Below are positions 1-6,786 of a DNA stretch of 14,847 nucleotides, in pieces (within the stretch, counting starts at the first letter, position 1; each line of letters begins with the position of its first letter). The stretch spans positions 1 through 14,847 of the forward strand of contig RECT01000211.1 in the NCBI GenBank assembly GCA_007693875.1. Reading direction: 5' to 3'. Made by a program: the position numbers and the translations under genes. The notes beneath the pieces were generated by a model that did no database searches, was not told where the DNA came from, and saw nothing but the letters and a program-made list of their open reading frames with translations. The stretch is from Spirulina sp. DLM2.Bin59 (GTDB lineage Bacteria > Cyanobacteriota > Cyanobacteriia > Cyanobacteriales > Spirulinaceae).

Positions 1-5
1 TTCCT

Positions 6-31
6 CCCCCACCTGCGGTGCGAGGTGGGGG
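6..31. other. Perfect 9-bp hairpin just upstream of queC
   Basis: CCCCCACCT (6-14) and AGGTGGGGG (23-31) are exact reverse complements separated by an 8-base loop. The hairpin ends 7 bases before the queC Shine-Dalgarno (39-44). No T-run follows on the plus strand, so it is not a classical intrinsic terminator for an upstream gene. It could be a leader structure, the end of a dispersed repeat, or part of an upstream terminator cut by the window edge. I do not recognise it as a known riboswitch. Confidence 0.4.
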
Positions 32-50
32 TTTCCACAAGGAGTTTTTG

Positions 51-740
51 ATGAATACCCCCCAAGCGGTTGTCTTGCTGTCCGGTGGTTTAGATTCCGC
101 CACCGCCGCCGCCCAAGCCCAAGCCGATGGCTATGGTGTGATTGCCCTTTCTTGCCGTTATGGCCAACGCCATGACCGGGAATTGGAGGCGGCAAAGGCG
201 ATCGCCCAACAGCTCAACATCGCCCAACATTTCATCATTGATGTCAACCTGGGGCAATGGGGCGGCTCCTCCCTCACCGATGCCACCACCCCCCTGGCCC
301 AGGATGGCAGCGACACCGCCCCGATTCCCGCCACCTATGTTCCGGGACGCAACACGGTGTTTATCGCCCTCGCCCTCTCCCTCGCCGAAGCTCAGGGTGC
401 AACGGCGGTGTATTTGGGGATCAATGCCGTGGACTATTCCGGCTATCCCGACTGTCGCCCCGATTATTTAGCCGCCTATCAACGGTTGGCGGCCCTCTCC
501 TCACGGGTGGGGGTGGAAGGGCAACCGATTCAGCTTGTGGCTCCCCTAGTGACAGCAAGCAAGGTGGATATTGTCCGGCAAGCCGTGGCCCTCGGCGTTC
601 CTATTCCCCTCACCTGGTCTTGTTATGCTGGGGGCGATGTCCCCTGTGGCCGCTGCGATTCCTGCCGGATTCGGGATCAGGCCCTGATCGCTGCCGGTTA
701 TCCCCAATGGGCCACCGCTAACCTTGCCTCGACGGTCTAA
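51..740 (+). CDS. queC: 7-cyano-7-deazaguanine synthase QueC
   Basis: QueC converts 7-carboxy-7-deazaguanine to preQ0 with ATP and ammonia, a cytosolic step in making queuosine and related deazapurines. The 229-residue protein shows the N-terminal PP-loop SGGLDS (residues 11-16), the ATP-pyrophosphatase signature. Near the C-terminus is the zinc site formed by C191, C199, C202 and C205 (the C-x7-CGRCDSC arrangement). Length is normal for the family. I chose ATG 51 because AAGGAG (39-44) lies 6 bases upstream; the frame is open to a GTG at 18, but the extra 11 residues are not family-like. The stop codon overlaps the next start by one base (TAATG), so translational coupling is likely. No other queuosine gene is in the window, though the upstream side is cut off. 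Confidence 0.96.
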   Translation: MNTPQAVVLLSGGLDSATAAAQAQADGYGVIALSCRYGQRHDRELEAAKAIAQQLNIAQHFIIDVNLGQWGGSSLTDATTPLAQDGSDTAPIPATYVPGRNTVFIALALSLAEAQGATAVYLGINAVDYSGYPDCRPDYLAAYQRLAALSSRVGVEGQPIQLVAPLVTASKVDIVRQAVALGVPIPLTWSCYAGGDVPCGRCDSCRIRDQALIAAGYPQWATANLASTV

Positions 741-1531
741 TGTTCCTCTTTCTCTCCAAACTGCTGCCGGTTTTTATCTATCCCCTGGGGTTAGCCTGTG
801 TTTTTTTAGTGATTTCGCTGCTCTTGGCCTGGTGGCGGCCCCGGTTGGCGGCGATCCCCACGGCGTTAGCTTTGGTTGTGTTGATTATTGCCACAATGCC
901 AGTGGTGAATACCACTTTGCTCAAATCCTTGGAATGGCAACATATCCCGGCGGGGCCGTTGCCGGTGGCGGAGGCGATCGTTATTTTGGGGGGAGGCTTG
1001 AAGTATCAGGAGCATCCCCGGCCGATGGTGGAGGTGGCGGAGGCGGGCGATCGCGTCATCTACGGTGCCAAGCTCTACCGCCAAAACCGCGCCCCCTTAA
1101 TTGTGGCCACTGGGGGGCGCATCGGTTGGCAGGGGCAAGAACCCCCGGAATCGACGGATATGGTGACATTGTTAACGATGCTTGGCGTTCCCAAAACGGC
1201 AATTTTAGAAGAACCCGCCTCCCTCAATACCTATCAAAATGCCCTTTATACAAAGGATTTATTAGATCCCCAAGGGATTCGTCGCATTCTGCTGGTGACT
1301 TCCGCCCTCCATATGCCCCGCTCCGTGGCAATTTTTGAAAAATTGGGGTTTGAGGTGATCCCCGCCCCCACGGATTTTGTGATCACCGATGGCAGTTTAC
1401 GAGGGGGAGGCGGCACGATCGCCGGCACGGTATTGGATTTATGGCCCGATACCGGACGGCTGGCCACCACCAGCGATGCGATCCGTGAATATCTCGGCAT
1501 TTTTATCTACCGACTGCGGGGTTGGTTGTGA
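740..1531 (+). CDS. YdcF/ElyC-like DUF218 membrane protein
   Basis: This 263-residue protein has two N-terminal hydrophobic segments (about residues 8-31 and 36-56). A DUF218 domain follows from about residue 78, beginning with the strand and glycine turn AIVILGGG. DUF218 proteins (SanA, YdcF, ElyC) are membrane-anchored and some are linked to envelope or peptidoglycan-precursor functions; the reaction is not established for most, so I assign none here. The ATG overlaps the queC stop by one base, so the two are almost certainly co-transcribed. That arrangement need not mean a shared pathway. Codon use matches queC. The family call is firm and the function is unknown. Confidence 0.88.
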   Translation: MFLFLSKLLPVFIYPLGLACVFLVISLLLAWWRPRLAAIPTALALVVLIIATMPVVNTTLLKSLEWQHIPAGPLPVAEAIVILGGGLKYQEHPRPMVEVAEAGDRVIYGAKLYRQNRAPLIVATGGRIGWQGQEPPESTDMVTLLTMLGVPKTAILEEPASLNTYQNALYTKDLLDPQGIRRILLVTSALHMPRSVAIFEKLGFEVIPAPTDFVITDGSLRGGGGTIAGTVLDLWPDTGRLATTSDAIREYLGIFIYRLRGWL

Positions 1532-1594
1532 TACAACTGGGGGAGAAGCAATGCGGTAGCATGGTGCGCTAAATTTCCCTCACGCTCATTTGTT

Positions 1595-2464
1595 ATGAAT
1601 CAACCCATTTATCGCACCCTTGAAGCGCGACCTGATAATTATCAAGGTTGGTATAACCAAGCCTTGGCTCTCCATGATCAACGCCGCTATCAAGAAGCTC
1701 TCTATTGTTATGAAAAAGCCCTTGAACATAAACCCCAAGACTATTGGAGTTGCTATCGGCGGGGAACCATTTTTGAGGAATTAGGGGAATATAACGAGGC
1801 TTTAACCTGCTATCAACAGGCGACGGCGGTGCGCCAAGATGACTATTGGGCTTGGTATAGTTTGGGCTATATTGCCCTCCAAGATTTGCAAAATTATCAA
1901 GAGGCGGCGGCCTATTTTGCCCAAGCTCGCGCCATTAATCCCGATGATTATTGGAGTTGCTATCGCCAAGGGGAAGCGTTGCGCTTAGCGGGGGATTATC
2001 TGGGGGCCATCGCCTGTTTCCAAGCGGCCCTAGCCATTCGCCCCGAAGATTATTGGTCTATTTATCGCCAGGGGGATGCCCTGCGCCAAAGTGGAGACTA
2101 TGAAGGGGCGATCGCCACCTATCGGGCGGCCCTGAAAATTCGTCCCCAGGATTATTGGTCTCTGTATCAACAGGGGCAGACGTTAAAACTGATGGGCTAC
2201 TACTACGCCGCCTTAAGTGTGTTTCGGGAACTGTGGCGGCTCGACCCTGATGATGACCAGATTTGGTATGCCCAAGCGGTCTGTTATGCCCAATTATGGG
2301 ATCTGCCGGGGGTGATGCGGATGCTAGAACCGGCGCTGCAATACAGTCCCCGCTATTACCTGGAGCAAATCAGCCAAGACCCCGCCTTCGCTGCAATCCT
2401 CAACCATCCGGAATTACAGCGATTAATGGCCCATTGTCGAGCCGAATTGAACAGTGGGGCTTAA
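1595..2464 (+). CDS. Tetratricopeptide (TPR) repeat protein
   Basis: The 289-residue protein is almost entirely TPR helices: about seven repeats of 34 residues, then a C-terminal segment with a DPAFAAILNHPELQRLM sequence of the kind often seen ending cyanobacterial TPR proteins. A DYW triplet recurs in register at residues 49-51, 83-85, 118-120, 152-154 and 186-188 (spacing 34, 35, 34, 34); one repeat carries a single extra residue. TPR arrays form superhelical protein-binding scaffolds; the partner is not apparent. There is no signal peptide or TM segment, so it is probably cytoplasmic. No convincing Shine-Dalgarno precedes ATG 1595, and the 63-base gap from the DUF218 gene may hold its own promoter. 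Its TAA stop overlaps the stop of the convergent TerB-like gene. Confidence 0.9.
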   Translation: MNQPIYRTLEARPDNYQGWYNQALALHDQRRYQEALYCYEKALEHKPQDYWSCYRRGTIFEELGEYNEALTCYQQATAVRQDDYWAWYSLGYIALQDLQNYQEAAAYFAQARAINPDDYWSCYRQGEALRLAGDYLGAIACFQAALAIRPEDYWSIYRQGDALRQSGDYEGAIATYRAALKIRPQDYWSLYQQGQTLKLMGYYYAALSVFRELWRLDPDDDQIWYAQAVCYAQLWDLPGVMRMLEPALQYSPRYYLEQISQDPAFAAILNHPELQRLMAHCRAELNSGA

Positions 2465-2895
2465 CGGTCGTCGGCGATCGCCTTGCGATAGAGTCGCCGC
2501 GTTGCCTTGAGCAGGGAATCGAGGAGGGAGGATGGGGGGAGATTTTCGGGATCCAGTTCCTGGAGTTGCAATAAAAACCGAGCTTCTTGGGTTTGCACTT
2601 CCCCATCGCTATAGATTAAGCCACTAATCGCTTCGAGGATGTTTTGATAATCCTCTTGACTATAGCGATCGCCTAAATAATCCTGAATCCAGGTGTAGCA
2701 CTCTTGGGGGGTGACGGGTTTAATTTCTGTCAGCATGGCCTTAATATCGGGGTCTTCCTCAAGGCCATGATCTTTGGCCATACGATGGAGATAGTCCCGC
2801 TCCTCTTTTTGAATCACCCCATCAATCCAAGCGGCTCCGATTAAAATCCGCATTAAATCTTTTGTGCTGTGCTCTTTAACGCTCGGAGAATTCAT
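2461..2895 (-). CDS. TerB-like (tellurite-resistance B family) protein
   Basis: The 144-residue, all-helical acidic protein resembles the TerB/DjlA-like fold. It has a paired pattern of small helices with acidic turns: AAWIDGVIQKEERDYL at about 20-35 and SGLIYSDGEVQTQEARFL at about 90-107. The repeated DG(x)(V/I)xxxE turn is characteristic of TerB domains, which carry metal-binding acidic residues. Many cyanobacteria have stand-alone proteins like this annotated as tellurite-resistance TerB; a real role in tellurite resistance is not shown, and no other ter gene is nearby. ATG 2895 has no clear Shine-Dalgarno. Its stop (TTA at 2461-2463 on the plus strand) overlaps the TPR gene stop, so the two convergent genes leave no room for a terminator between them. 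Confidence 0.8.
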   Translation of the reverse strand: MNSPSVKEHSTKDLMRILIGAAWIDGVIQKEERDYLHRMAKDHGLEEDPDIKAMLTEIKPVTPQECYTWIQDYLGDRYSQEDYQNILEAISGLIYSDGEVQTQEARFLLQLQELDPENLPPSSLLDSLLKATRRLYRKAIADDR

Positions 2896-2940
2896 GGGGG
2901 ATCTTTTTGGTGAAAACCAAAAGGCAAAACTATCGAATTT

Positions 2941-2971
2941 ATTTTAACACTGTTGTTTTTTCCCTCTGCAA
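2941..2971 (-). promoter_or_regulatory. Possible promoter of the TerB-like gene
   Basis: Read on the minus strand, TTGCAG (2966-2971) is followed after 19 bases by TAAAAT (2941-2946), 46 bases upstream of the TerB-like ATG. The hexamers resemble sigma-70-type elements, but the spacer is longer than ideal. This is a weak pattern match. Confidence 0.3.
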
Positions 2972-3030
2972 GATTGCCTAAATCCTGAAAAACTGATTAC
3001 GTTTGTTGATATTTTTTGATAAATCGTTAC

Positions 3031-3117
3031 GAGATCCCCCCGGCTACGCCGACCCCCTTTTTAAGGGGGTTGAATTCCAGAACCCCCCCTTAAAAAGGGG
3101 GCAGGGGGGGATCCCTC
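3031..3117. repeat. Composite palindromic cyanobacterial repeat, terminator-like
   Basis: The element is bounded by inverted ends (GAGATCCCCCC at 3031-3041 against GGGGGGATCCCTC at its right end). It contains three internal hairpins: CGGC-TAC-GCCG (3041-3051), CCCCCTT-TTT-AAGGGGG (3053-3069) and CCCCCTT-AAA-AAGGGGG (3085-3101). The CCCCCTTTTTAAGGGGG style is common in dispersed cyanobacterial intergenic repeats. It has no coding capacity, so it would be a MITE-like or REP-like element. Its right end reaches the stop codon of the HAD gene (3116-3118), so it probably ends that transcript. Confidence 0.7.
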
Positions 3118-3856
3118 AACCCACCGTAATTTCAGCCAACGCCCCGATCGCCCCATCCACCTTTGCCCCTGGAACCCTCTGGGCATGATGCCAACAAATC
3201 CCCACGACCCCCGCCGCCCCAGCAGCCCGGGCCATGGCCCAATCAAATTCTGAATCTCCCACCATTAGGGTTTGTTCGGGGGGAAGCTGGAGGCGATCGC
3301 AGGCTTTGCGATACAGGGCCGGATCGGGCTTGGCTAGACCATCCGGCTCATGGCCCAACTCCAACGCCAACCAAGGCCGCAACTCGCTATAGGTGACAAA
3401 CTCTTCCACCTCTGGTGTGGTTCCCGCCGATAACACCCCTAGGGTTAACCCTGCTTGGTGTAACCGTTCGAGGGTTTCGGCAACACCGGGAAAAGGGGGG
3501 CTAGTGGTGCGATCGCGGGTGACGGTGCGATCGGCATCCTCAAAGGCTTGTTGGGCAATTTGCCGGGCCTCGGGCCAGGGGCGACCGGTTTCGGCAATAT
3601 AGGCCGCCGCCGCGATTTCATTTTCCACCCGACTCCCCACCACCATTAACCCCTGGTGATCAATCTCCCCCCCCTGCACCCCAAAGGCCATTAGCAGCGG
3701 TTCCCCCACGCCAGGGATTTGGGCATCAATGAGGCGCGATCGCTTCAGGGCCAACGCCCGTAAATAGGCCGGTGAATCCTCCAATGTGCCATCTTTATCA
3801 AAAATAATCGCGGCAATTCCTGGAAATTTCACCCCACCACAGCACACAGTCACCAC
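3116..3856 (-). CDS. HAD-superfamily hydrolase (phosphatase-like)
   Basis: The 246-residue protein has all four haloacid-dehalogenase motifs. Motif I is DKDGT (D20 nucleophile, D22 acid/base), motif II is the threonine/serine strand LSAGTT, motif III is the lysine in LAKPDP, and motif IV is GDSEFD (residues 200-205). A helical cap lies between motifs I and II, as in phosphoglycolate-phosphatase-like subfamily I enzymes. The DxD in motif I points to a phosphatase acting on a small phosphate ester; the substrate cannot be read from sequence. I chose GTG 3856 because AGGAGG (minus strand, 3864-3869) lies exactly 7 bases upstream; a TTG at 3862 is in frame but only one base from that Shine-Dalgarno. 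The stop codon abuts the palindromic repeat. Confidence 0.88.
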   Translation of the reverse strand: MVTVCCGGVKFPGIAAIIFDKDGTLEDSPAYLRALALKRSRLIDAQIPGVGEPLLMAFGVQGGEIDHQGLMVVGSRVENEIAAAAYIAETGRPWPEARQIAQQAFEDADRTVTRDRTTSPPFPGVAETLERLHQAGLTLGVLSAGTTPEVEEFVTYSELRPWLALELGHEPDGLAKPDPALYRKACDRLQLPPEQTLMVGDSEFDWAMARAAGAAGVVGICWHHAQRVPGAKVDGAIGALAEITVG

Positions 3857-3958
3857 GCTCAATCCTCCTTAACAATCCGTTACGATGCTCTATCCCATTC
3901 ACACCGTAATGATAAGCTGGCAAATGCACTCAAAATCAATCTTTATAACGGAGTTTCT

Positions 3959-5020
3959 ATGACGGGGTCGGAGTTACCACATTTGTTGAGGGTGGCACGG
4001 GGGGAAATCTTGGCAAGGCCGCCCGTCTGGATGATGCGCCAAGCCGGACGCTACATGAAGGTTTATCGGGATTTGCGGGATAAATACCCCAGTTTTCGCG
4101 ATCGCTCCGAAAATGCCGATCTCGCCATTGAAATTTCCCTGCAACCCTGGCGGGCCTTTCAACCGGACGGCGTGATCATGTTCTCCGATATCCTCACGCC
4201 CCTGCCGGGGATTGGTATCCCCTTCGAGATTGTCGAAAGCAAAGGGCCGATCATCGATCCCCCGATCCGCACGCAGGAGCAGGTGGACAATCTCCACCCC
4301 CTCGATCCCGATACTTCCCTGCCTTTCATCCGCACGATTTTACAAACCCTGCGCCATGAGGTGGGCAATCAATCCACCGTTTTAGGGTTTGTGGGTGCGC
4401 CTTGGACGTTGGCGGCCTATGCCGTGGAGGGGAAAAGCTCCAAGAATTATGCGGTGATTAAGGGCATGGCCTTTTCTCAGCCGGATCTGCTCCATTCCTT
4501 TTTAGGGAAATTGGCAGAGGCGATCGCCACCTATGTTTGTTATCAAATCGAATGCGGCGCTCAAGTCGTCCAGATGTTCGACTCTTGGGCGGGAGAACTT
4601 AGCCCCCAAGATTATGAGGTGTTTGCCCTCCCCTACCATCAACAGGTGGTGAAGGCGGTCAAGGCCAAGTATCCCGATACCCCCTTGATCCTCTATATCA
4701 GCGGTAGTGCTGGCGTATTAGAGCGCATGGGTAAAAGTGGCGTGGATATTATCAGCGTCGATTGGACGGTGGATCTGGCGGAAGCGCGGCAGCGGCTCGG
4801 GCCAGCCATGAAGGTGCAAGGCAATATGGATCCCGGTGTGCTGTTTGGCTCCAAGGATTTCATCACCGAGCGCATTTTAGATACGGTGCGGAAAGGCGGC
4901 GGCCAGGGGCATATCCTCAATTTGGGCCATGGGGTACTCCCCGGCACTCCGGAGGAAAATGTTGAGCATTTCTTTGCCATCTCTAAGCAAGTGGATCAAC
5001 TTTTGGCCGTTCAAGCCTAA
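3959..5020 (+). CDS. hemE: Uroporphyrinogen decarboxylase HemE
   Basis: HemE removes four acetate carboxyls from uroporphyrinogen III to give coproporphyrinogen III, a soluble step shared by haem and chlorophyll synthesis. The 353-residue length is typical. The signatures are clear: RQAGRYM (R27 and R31 bind substrate carboxylates), FSDILTP with D77 (the essential active-site Asp), GAPWTLAAY with Y154, and LGHGV with H324 near the C-terminus. ATG 3959 is preceded by CGGAG about 6 bases upstream. The gene is divergent from the HAD gene, with about 100 bases between them that must hold both promoters. A hairpin repeat follows the stop by about 77 bases. Confidence 0.97.
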   Translation: MTGSELPHLLRVARGEILARPPVWMMRQAGRYMKVYRDLRDKYPSFRDRSENADLAIEISLQPWRAFQPDGVIMFSDILTPLPGIGIPFEIVESKGPIIDPPIRTQEQVDNLHPLDPDTSLPFIRTILQTLRHEVGNQSTVLGFVGAPWTLAAYAVEGKSSKNYAVIKGMAFSQPDLLHSFLGKLAEAIATYVCYQIECGAQVVQMFDSWAGELSPQDYEVFALPYHQQVVKAVKAKYPDTPLILYISGSAGVLERMGKSGVDIISVDWTVDLAEARQRLGPAMKVQGNMDPGVLFGSKDFITERILDTVRKGGGQGHILNLGHGVLPGTPEENVEHFFAISKQVDQLLAVQA

Positions 5021-5082
5021 ACTAGGCCTGTGAATTGATTATCAAAGAGAGGTCAATCACCTACAGCTTGTTAGTCGCACCA

Positions 5083-5120
5083 GCCCTCACCCTAAATCCC
5101 TCTCCCAGGGAGGGAGAGGG
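5083..5120. repeat. Dispersed hairpin repeat downstream of hemE
   Basis: The sequence GCCCTCACCCTAAATCCCTC leads into CCCTCTCCC (5098-5106) and its exact complement GGGAGAGGG (5112-5120) around a 5-base loop. This resembles a very common cyanobacterial intergenic repeat, recognised from memory. A short T-run lies about 9 bases beyond the stem, so it could attenuate hemE transcription, though it is not a textbook terminator. Confidence 0.6.
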
Positions 5121-5185
5121 ACTGAGCGTTTTGATTACCTCTCTTGAATCGTTCACCCCCTGGCAATCTTTATCCCCACTGGCTA

Positions 5186-6220
5186 ATGGTGCAAAGCAAA
5201 TCCTCTCCCCCCCCACGCAAGCGCATCTTTATCACGGGTGGCAGCGGTTGCATTGGCCATTACATTGCCGAAACCCTGATCGACACCAGTCCCCACGAAC
5301 TGTTTTTTTTGGTGCGGAATCCCGCCAAAGTCCAGTTTGATCTGGAAGCCCGTGAGGGGGTGCATCTCATCCATGGGGATATGCACGATATTGAACATCA
5401 GGCGGAGTTGCTCAAAACCATTGATATTGCCATCCTCACCGCCAATGCTTGGGGGGGAACCTCCGAGGTGTTTGATGTCAATATTGCCAAAACAATTCGG
5501 CTGATTAATTTGCTCGATCCTCAACGGTGTCAGCAGGTACTTTATTTTTCCACCGCCAGCATTCTCGATCATAATAATCAGCTTCTCGAAGAAGCCAAGC
5601 AAATTGGCACGGATTATATTCGCTCTAAATATGATTGCCATTCCCGCTTGGGGCGTTTGGAATTAGCACCAAAAATTACAATTTTATTCCCTACCTTAGT
5701 GTTTGGCGGCAGTTCCACTAAGCCCTATTCCCACATTTCCGGGGGATTACCGGAGGTGACAAAATGGATCGGTTTAGCGCGGTTCTTTAGGGCTGATGGT
5801 AGTTTTCACTATCTCCATGGTCGGGATATTGCAACGGTGGTGCGGTATTTGGTGGATAATCCGCTGCCCTACGATGTGGTTAATGAATTAGATGATATCT
5901 ATTTAAAACAGTTGGTTTTGGGCAATCCGCCGCTGATGGTGAATGAGGCACTTCGAGAGGTTTGTGATTATTTTGGCAAACGCATTTATTTTCAAATTCC
6001 CCTCTCCCTCTGGCTAGCAAATTTTTTCATCAATCTATTTGGCATTCAAGTGGCGGCCTGGGATCGGTTTTGTATGAAGTACCGCCATTTTACCTATAAA
6101 AATCCCGTCAATCCGGCGACGTTCGGGCTGCCGGTGTTTTGTCCCACCTTGGCGGATATTTTGTTAGCAACGGGGATTAGGGGGAAGGGGGAAGGGGAAA
6201 AGGTAAAGGGGAAAAGGTGA
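5186..6220 (+). CDS. NAD-dependent epimerase/dehydratase family protein (atypical SDR)
   Basis: The protein (344 residues from ATG 5186) is an extended short-chain dehydrogenase. The N-terminal Rossmann motif GGSGCIG (18-24) binds NAD(P). The serine strand YFSTAS and the YxxxK pair (Y144, K148) give the catalytic triad. Later come LHGRDIATVV, typical of the substrate half, and a hydrophobic stretch near IPLSLWLANFFINLFGI. Substrate unknown; sugar-nucleotide or related oxidoreduction is the family norm. The frame is open to a TTG at 5144, but that extension runs toward the upstream repeat, so ATG 5186 is preferred despite no clear Shine-Dalgarno. The last ~15 residues (GKGEGEKVKGKR) are encoded by a purine-rich tandem repeat and look like an accidental extension. 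HIP1 sites are absent from the whole gene, unlike most neighbours. Confidence 0.85.
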   Translation: MVQSKSSPPPRKRIFITGGSGCIGHYIAETLIDTSPHELFFLVRNPAKVQFDLEAREGVHLIHGDMHDIEHQAELLKTIDIAILTANAWGGTSEVFDVNIAKTIRLINLLDPQRCQQVLYFSTASILDHNNQLLEEAKQIGTDYIRSKYDCHSRLGRLELAPKITILFPTLVFGGSSTKPYSHISGGLPEVTKWIGLARFFRADGSFHYLHGRDIATVVRYLVDNPLPYDVVNELDDIYLKQLVLGNPPLMVNEALREVCDYFGKRIYFQIPLSLWLANFFINLFGIQVAAWDRFCMKYRHFTYKNPVNPATFGLPVFCPTLADILLATGIRGKGEGEKVKGKR

Positions 6221-6240
6221 AGGGTAAAAGTGGGAAAATT
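6178..6240. repeat. Purine-rich short tandem repeat at the end of the epimerase gene
   Basis: A G/A-only tract contains two 14-base periods of GGGGAAAAGGT plus a 3-base spacer (6194-6204 and 6208-6218), flanked by degenerate GGGGAAG and GGGTAAAAG units. It overlaps the last codons and stop (6218-6220) of the epimerase gene, so copy-number changes would alter the protein's C-terminus. Confidence 0.65.
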
Positions 6241-6250
6241 TCATGTTGTC

Positions 6251-6277
6251 GGGGTGAAAGATTTTTCGCCCTTCCCC
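6251..6277. repeat. GGGGYGAAA-type hairpin repeat (copy 1)
   Basis: GGGGTGAAAGATT is followed by TTTCGCCC; in RNA, GGGTGAAA and TTTCGCCC pair with one G-U wobble. It resembles the repeat unit at 10289-10336 (GGGGCGAAAGATT on the minus strand). It may also act as a terminator between the epimerase and ArsR genes. Confidence 0.45.
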
Positions 6278-6363
6278 AATTTGCCCTGCGCCTCAATGTT
6301 TACCCCCTCCTGGGATCGTTGTGCTTGCTATATTGGGATAAAGATTGCTAGGGAGGTTGGGGC

Positions 6364-6687
6364 GTGTTATTGAGTTCTGAGGTGGGGGATCTACAGCTTG
6401 TGCGCGATCGCTTTCAGGCTTTGGCGGATCCGATTCGGTTGGCGGTGGTGGAATTGCTGCGGGGGGAAGAGATGTGTGTTTGTGATCTGTGCGATCGCCT
6501 CCATCTCCATCAATCTAAGCTTTCTTTTCACCTCAAAATTCTCAAGCAGGCGGGGCTGATTCGCCCCCGGCAGGCGGGACGCTGGATTTATTATCGGTTG
6601 GATCACGAGGCGATCGCCCATCTCACTGCCTATCTCGCCCAATTCCAAGCCCAACCTAACCCACCGCCTCGCCTCTGCCCCGATTAA
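6364..6687 (+). CDS. ArsR/SmtB-family metalloregulator
   Basis: The 107-residue winged-helix repressor carries the arsenite-sensing motif CVCDLC (C38, C40, C43) at the start of the DNA-recognition region, followed by the helix-turn-helix HQSKLSFHLKILKQAGL and the wing GRWIYYRL. In ArsR proteins these cysteines bind As(III) or Sb(III) and release the operator; that is family knowledge. The start is GTG 6364, with GGGAGG (6351-6356) 7 bases upstream. A possible -10 element TATATT lies at 6329-6334 without a good -35. No arsenite pump, arsenate reductase or methyltransferase gene is nearby. The next gene, 99 bases downstream, encodes a TM2 membrane protein, so the target is unclear; autoregulation or a distant operon is possible. 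Confidence 0.9.
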   Translation: MLLSSEVGDLQLVRDRFQALADPIRLAVVELLRGEEMCVCDLCDRLHLHQSKLSFHLKILKQAGLIRPRQAGRWIYYRLDHEAIAHLTAYLAQFQAQPNPPPRLCPD

Positions 6688-6750
6688 TGGCCCATGGCTG
6701 CCAAATCTTGAATTTTGTTAAAGTTTCTGCCTTCTGAAGCAGTTCACTAC

Positions 6751-6776
6751 TATACTCCGAAGTAGCTATCCGGAGT
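6751..6776 (+). promoter_or_regulatory. -10-like TATACT and a dyad ACTCCG/CGGAGT before the TM2 gene
   Basis: TATACT (6751-6756) is a good -10 match but lacks a recognisable -35. ACTCCG (6754-6759) and CGGAGT (6771-6776) form a 6-base inverted repeat with an 11-base gap. The second arm contains the only GGAG-type ribosome site before ATG 6787. If TATACT is the true -10, the dyad would be a DNA operator overlapping the promoter. If transcription starts further upstream, it would be an RNA hairpin hiding the ribosome site. Confidence 0.35.
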
Positions 6777-6786
6777 CTAAAGATCC

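Noticed and set aside
6..50. preQ1 riboswitch upstream of queC
   Set aside because: A hairpin is present, but the A-rich tail and loop sequence expected for a class I preQ1 aptamer are missing.
142..721. Alternative-frame ORFs inside queC
   Set aside because: They overlap a clear queC frame and translate to low-complexity sequence without family features.
3003..3246. Short frames across the repeat at 3031-3117
   Set aside because: They translate the palindromic repeat and the antisense of the HAD gene; no ribosome site or homology pattern.
5035..5340. Frame running through the hemE-downstream repeat into the epimerase
   Set aside because: It reads through the dispersed repeat and overlaps the epimerase in another frame.
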